A stretch of DNA of 17,313 nt, from assembly GCA_050253255.1 (NCBI GenBank), contig JBFWJK010000057.1:1-17313 (forward strand), in the 5' to 3' direction. The translations under genes and the position numbers were made by a program. The notes under the pieces are model-generated. The model ran no database searches and was not told the origin of the DNA. It worked only from the letters and a program-made list of their open reading frames with translations. Shown here one piece after another: positions 15,078 to 17,313 of the stretch (the stretch's first letter is position 1; every line of letters begins with the position of its first letter). This DNA comes from JACKCP01 sp050253255 (GTDB taxonomy: Bacteria; Desulfobacterota; Desulfobacteria; Desulfobacterales; JACKCP01).

Positions 15078-15710
15078 TTAAAAATTTGTAATGCTGGCGT
15101 TTTCAGGGGGAGTGAAATTGAAGATATTTTCATCAATTTCATTTAAAAATTCTTCATTTTTAAAATTCAGAACTGTTTCGTCACTGCTCTGATTTATTGT
15201 TTTCACTGATATTATTTTTCCGTTTTCAGCCAGTACCGTAACCTCAATTTCAGAGATAGCTCCTTTCTCCATAGGAGTCAGAACCAGAATTTTTTTACCG
15301 GGTTCTTCAATATCTTTTGATTTTATTTCATAGTTTTTGGAAATGGATCCTATGTTTGAAAGAAAGGAACCCCCGCTCCCCTCTTTGAAGTAGTCGCCTG
15401 CACTGGCTATTGTGACCTGATTGTCCTCATGGCTGTATATCCATACTGTATGAGCATCTGTTATTATTTCCTGTTTGTCCGGGAAATTATACTGCCAGTA
15501 CATTTTGCCTGGATGTGAAAAAATTACAAATCCTCCTGCAGATTGCCTTATATCAAGGGCTTTTAATACTGACTGCTGAAAAAAGTCTGCCTGAAAGGTT
15601 TTGTTTGAATATCTTTTTTCAACTTTTTTTATAAGTTCGTCTGTTGTCCCTGCAAAACAAAGTGCAGGAATTAGAAAAAAGATTGAAATAATATATTTAA
15701 GATGCTTCAT
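15078..15710 (-). CDS. lolA: Outer-membrane lipoprotein carrier LolA
   Basis: 210 residues. LolA shuttles mature lipoproteins through the periplasm from the LolCDE exporter to the outer membrane. Signal peptide MKHLKYIISIFFLIPALCFA, with cleavage before GTTDEL. The mature protein shows the family pattern: FQADFFQQS, SAGGFVIFSHPGKMYWQY, an ITDAHTVWIYSHEDNQV strand pair, and FLSNIGSISKNYEIKSKD. Its presence implies that the organism has an outer membrane with sorted lipoproteins, which agrees with the lipoprotein genes elsewhere in the window. ACGGAGAC lies upstream of the ATG as ribosome site. lolA and nadA form a two-gene operon; the promoter should lie in the 151-base divergent gap, where I see only weak matches. 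Confidence 0.93.
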   Translation of the reverse strand: MKHLKYIISIFFLIPALCFAGTTDELIKKVEKRYSNKTFQADFFQQSVLKALDIRQSAGGFVIFSHPGKMYWQYNFPDKQEIITDAHTVWIYSHEDNQVTIASAGDYFKEGSGGSFLSNIGSISKNYEIKSKDIEEPGKKILVLTPMEKGAISEIEVTVLAENGKIISVKTINQSSDETVLNFKNEEFLNEIDENIFNFTPPENASITNF

Positions 15711-15794
15711 TTTTCTGTCTCCGTTTTTTATGGCTTTTTTATCCGACTCTTAATAAACTACAAAAGCAGGTAAAAAATCAAATTTTTTATACTC

Positions 15795-15815
15795 TTATGC
15801 TAAAATAAAGCATAA
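15795..15815. repeat. Small inverted repeat in the lolA/phosphopantetheinyl transferase gap
   Basis: TTATGCT at 15795-15801 and AGCATAA at 15809-15815 form perfect 7-base arms around 7 bases. It lies in the divergent gap, 47 bases before the transferase start, and its A+T-rich sequence overlaps possible minus-10 elements (TATGCT, TAAAAT). It could be a repressor site, but arms this short arise by chance in such DNA. Confidence 0.4.
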
Positions 15816-15861
15816 ATAATTTTAATCTGAATTCTCAAAGTATTGTTATGGAATCTGAAAA

Positions 15862-16596
15862 GTGAGCCGTAATTTATTGGAAAAAATGAAATTTCCTGAA
15901 ATAGATTTTTTCAGCCTGAAAGATACAGATCCTGAAGTACCTGATTTGACAGGAGTTCATATATGGGAAATTAATCTCTCTCTTGTTAAGCATAATCTCT
16001 TTTTTTTCGAAACAGTTCTTTCTCCTGATGAATATGGGAAATCAATGAAATTCAGATTTGCTGATGACAGGCTCAGATCTTCTGTTTCAAGGGCATGTCT
16101 TAGAATTTTATGCTCAAAATATTTATCTGTGTCCCCTGAAGATTTAATATTCAGCTGCACCTCAAAAGGGAGACCGTATCTTTTGTCTGCAGATTTTTCA
16201 TTCAATGTGAGCCACTCAAAAGATTTTGTTCTGATTGGTTTTTCAAAACTTTCCGGTTTTGGAGTCGATATTGAATATAACAGAAGAATAAATGATTATA
16301 TGTCAATTGCTGAAAAGTATTTTCATGGGGAAGAGTACGGTTTTTTAAAAAGCCTTGATAAAGATGAGGCAAAAAAAATTTTTCTGAAATACTGGACAGC
16401 CAAAGAGTCGTATGTGAAAGCCCTTGGAGATGGTATAGGAAAAAGGCTTAATTCTTTTTACATTAAAGAGCCTTTCCCGGTAAATCAGTTTGCACCAATT
16501 CATGAAACTCAAAATAACCCCTGCCGTAAAATCTATGTTTATTCATATGTTCCGCACCAAGATTACTTTGCTGCCTTTTGTCTTATTATGGATTGA
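15862..16596 (+). CDS. 4'-phosphopantetheinyl transferase, Sfp/EntD type
   Basis: 244 residues, size of the Sfp class. It moves the phosphopantetheine arm of coenzyme A to a serine of acyl or peptidyl carrier proteins, with magnesium. Signatures: KFRFADDRLRSSVSRACLR (63-81), SKGRPYL (101-107), FNVSHSKDF (114-122), the magnesium site GVDIE with D136 and E138, and KYWTAKESYVKALGDGIG (177-194) with W178, K181, E182 and K186. The start is uncertain: GTG at 15862 gives MSRNLLEKMKFPEID, while ATG at 15886 has GGA 5 bases upstream and would drop eight residues. No carrier protein, polyketide or non-ribosomal peptide gene is in the window, so the partner may simply be fatty-acid ACP or may lie elsewhere. 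Confidence 0.92.
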   Translation: MSRNLLEKMKFPEIDFFSLKDTDPEVPDLTGVHIWEINLSLVKHNLFFFETVLSPDEYGKSMKFRFADDRLRSSVSRACLRILCSKYLSVSPEDLIFSCTSKGRPYLLSADFSFNVSHSKDFVLIGFSKLSGFGVDIEYNRRINDYMSIAEKYFHGEEYGFLKSLDKDEAKKIFLKYWTAKESYVKALGDGIGKRLNSFYIKEPFPVNQFAPIHETQNNPCRKIYVYSYVPHQDYFAAFCLIMD

Positions 16597-16615
16597 GTAT
16601 TACAGGTAAAAACTG

Positions 16616-16644
16616 TTGACATTTGTTTGGGTTTCAAATAGTTT
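16616..16644 (+). promoter_or_regulatory. Candidate promoter of the metal ATPase gene
   Basis: A perfect TTGACA at 16616-16621, 17 bases, then TAGTTT at 16639-16644 (three of six matches, with the important T-A-x-x-x-T positions kept). A start point near 16651 would leave a leader of about 36 bases. The region between and after the hexamers is filled by a repeated motif, a layout expected for a repressor-controlled promoter. Confidence 0.55.
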
Positions 16645-16671
16645 GAGCTTCAAAATATATGAAACTCAAAC
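16625..16671. promoter_or_regulatory. Three-copy operator-like repeat before the metal ATPase
   Basis: Two direct copies, GTTTGGGTTTCAAA (16625-16638) and GTTTGAGCTTCAAA (16641-16654), start 16 bases apart; a third, GTTTGAGTTTCATA, lies on the minus strand at 16658-16671. Copies two and three form 12-base inverted arms with one mismatch around 7 bases. The first copy lies in the promoter spacer and the second covers the minus-10 edge and likely transcription start. This is what a metal-responsive repressor site would look like; the regulator is not in the window and the motif is not one I can assign. Confidence 0.6.
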
Positions 16672-16686
16672 ATAATGGCGGTGGTT

Positions 16687-17313
16687 ATGATAGGAAGGTT
16701 CGGCAATACAGGTGTTTACAGGGAAATTTTCAGGTCAAAGGATTTTGCAAGAATAATTACCGGAGGATTTTTGATTCCTGCTGGGATTTATTTTGCTTCC
16801 ATGGAATCTGTGTTTCTGTTTTTCGGGGTTTTATCGGCAGGAGAAGTTCTTATTCTTGCATCTGCAGCACTGAACGGACTTCCTGTTGTGCATGGCGCTG
16901 CAAAAGGACTTTTAAACCGGCAGGTAAATGTCGATGAACTTGTGAGTCTTGCTCTGGCTGCCTGCGTAATTACAGGGCATTATACTGAGGCTGCTGTCAT
17001 TGCCTTTATAATGTCTGCAGGTTCTTTTGCAGAAGAATTTGTAAGCGACAGAGCACGAGGAGCAATTGAGGCTCTTGTTAAAATGAACCCGGATAAAGCT
17101 TATGTGGAAATAAAAGGAAAGCTTTTTGAAAGAAATATCGAGGATGTAAAAAAAGGTGATACAGCTGTTGTTAAAGCAGGAGAAACAATACCGGTTGACG
17201 GAGTAATAACATCAGGTTCAGCTTCAGTTGATGAATCTCTTCTAACAGGTGAGCCTGTTCCGGTCTTTAAAAAGACGGGAGACTTTGTTTCGGCTGGTAC
17301 GGTCAATACCGAC
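16687..17313 (+). CDS. Heavy-metal (P1B-type) translocating P-type ATPase, N-terminal part
   Basis: Runs open to the right edge, giving 209 residues from the ATG at 16687. P1B ATPases pump metal ions out of the cytoplasm using ATP. There is no N-terminal metal-binding CxxC domain: the chain goes almost straight into hydrophobic helices (about 22-38, 41-63, 84-97, 101-116), then the actuator domain with AFIMSAGSFAEEFVSDRA, GDTAVVKAGETIPVDG (157-172) and the dephosphorylation loop TGEPVP (187-192). The DKTGT phosphorylation site and the metal-selecting CPx-type helix lie beyond the edge, so the ion is not known. The start at 16687 is preferred over 16675 because GGCGG lies 5 bases before it and the operator repeat ends only 3 bases before 16675. 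A different-frame ORF from 16659 is a shadow. Confidence 0.9.
   Translation, partial: MIGRFGNTGVYREIFRSKDFARIITGGFLIPAGIYFASMESVFLFFGVLSAGEVLILASAALNGLPVVHGAAKGLLNRQVNVDELVSLALAACVITGHYTEAAVIAFIMSAGSFAEEFVSDRARGAIEALVKMNPDKAYVEIKGKLFERNIEDVKKGDTAVVKAGETIPVDGVITSGSASVDESLLTGEPVPVFKKTGDFVSAGTVNTD

Noticed and set aside
16659..16937. 92-codon plus-strand frame starting at an ATG inside the operator repeat
   Set aside because: The overlapping frame from 16687 encodes the P1B ATPase with recognisable motifs; this frame has no family pattern.
1..17313. Search for mobile elements, CRISPR arrays, tRNA or rRNA genes, toxin-antitoxin or defence genes
   Set aside because: No transposase, integrase or nuclease-helicase defence signatures, no regularly spaced repeats, and no tRNA-like clover pattern were recognised; the genes are mainly housekeeping.

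Overview
The window is A+T-rich, gene-dense DNA from a Gram-negative bacterium: LolA, lipoprotein-type signal peptides and a periplasmic lytic transglycosylase imply an outer membrane. The two-cluster flavodoxin/ferredoxin protein and the overall style of the genes fit an anaerobe, perhaps of the Desulfobacterota (delta-proteobacterial type). That assignment is an inference; there is no rRNA or tRNA in the window to settle it. The region looks like ordinary chromosome: no transposase, integrase, phage gene, CRISPR array, toxin-antitoxin pair or tRNA was seen.

Layout. (1) 1-2065, minus strand: an unrecognised 204-residue protein followed 3 bases later by an APC-family amino acid permease that runs off the left edge and appears to carry the linker of a fused cytoplasmic regulatory domain. 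(2) 2196-3050, plus: EFR1-type flavodoxin/ferredoxin protein, ending at a hairpin shared with the convergent neighbour. (3) 3097-4882, minus: probable lipoprotein, GNAT acetyltransferase and short-chain dehydrogenase. (4) 5166-5588, plus: FlxA-like coiled-coil protein preceded by a candidate flagellar sigma-28 promoter. (5) 5655-7222: divergent pair of a TIGR02757/DUF2400 protein and the nuclease SfsA, closed by a strong terminator. (6) 7282-9225, minus: overlapping operon of a PHP phosphoesterase, an MltB-like transglycosylase and a two-helix membrane protein. (7) 9274-14113, plus: radA, rlmE, yebC and a subtilase lipoprotein, with radA divergent from the PHP gene across a perfect 17-base palindrome. 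(8) 14167-15710, minus: lolA-nadA. (9) 15862 to the right edge, plus: a phosphopantetheinyl transferase and the N-terminal third of a P1B-type metal ATPase behind a promoter carrying three copies of a 14-base motif.

Most genes are housekeeping: DNA repair (radA, sfsA), rRNA methylation (rlmE), translation or transcription control (yebC), NAD synthesis (nadA), envelope maintenance (lolA, transglycosylase) and carrier-protein activation. I did not find a convincing new multi-gene system. The points most worth a second look are regulatory: the repeat array before the metal ATPase, the sigma-28-like site before the FlxA-like gene, and the palindrome between two divergent genes that both appear to start with TTG.
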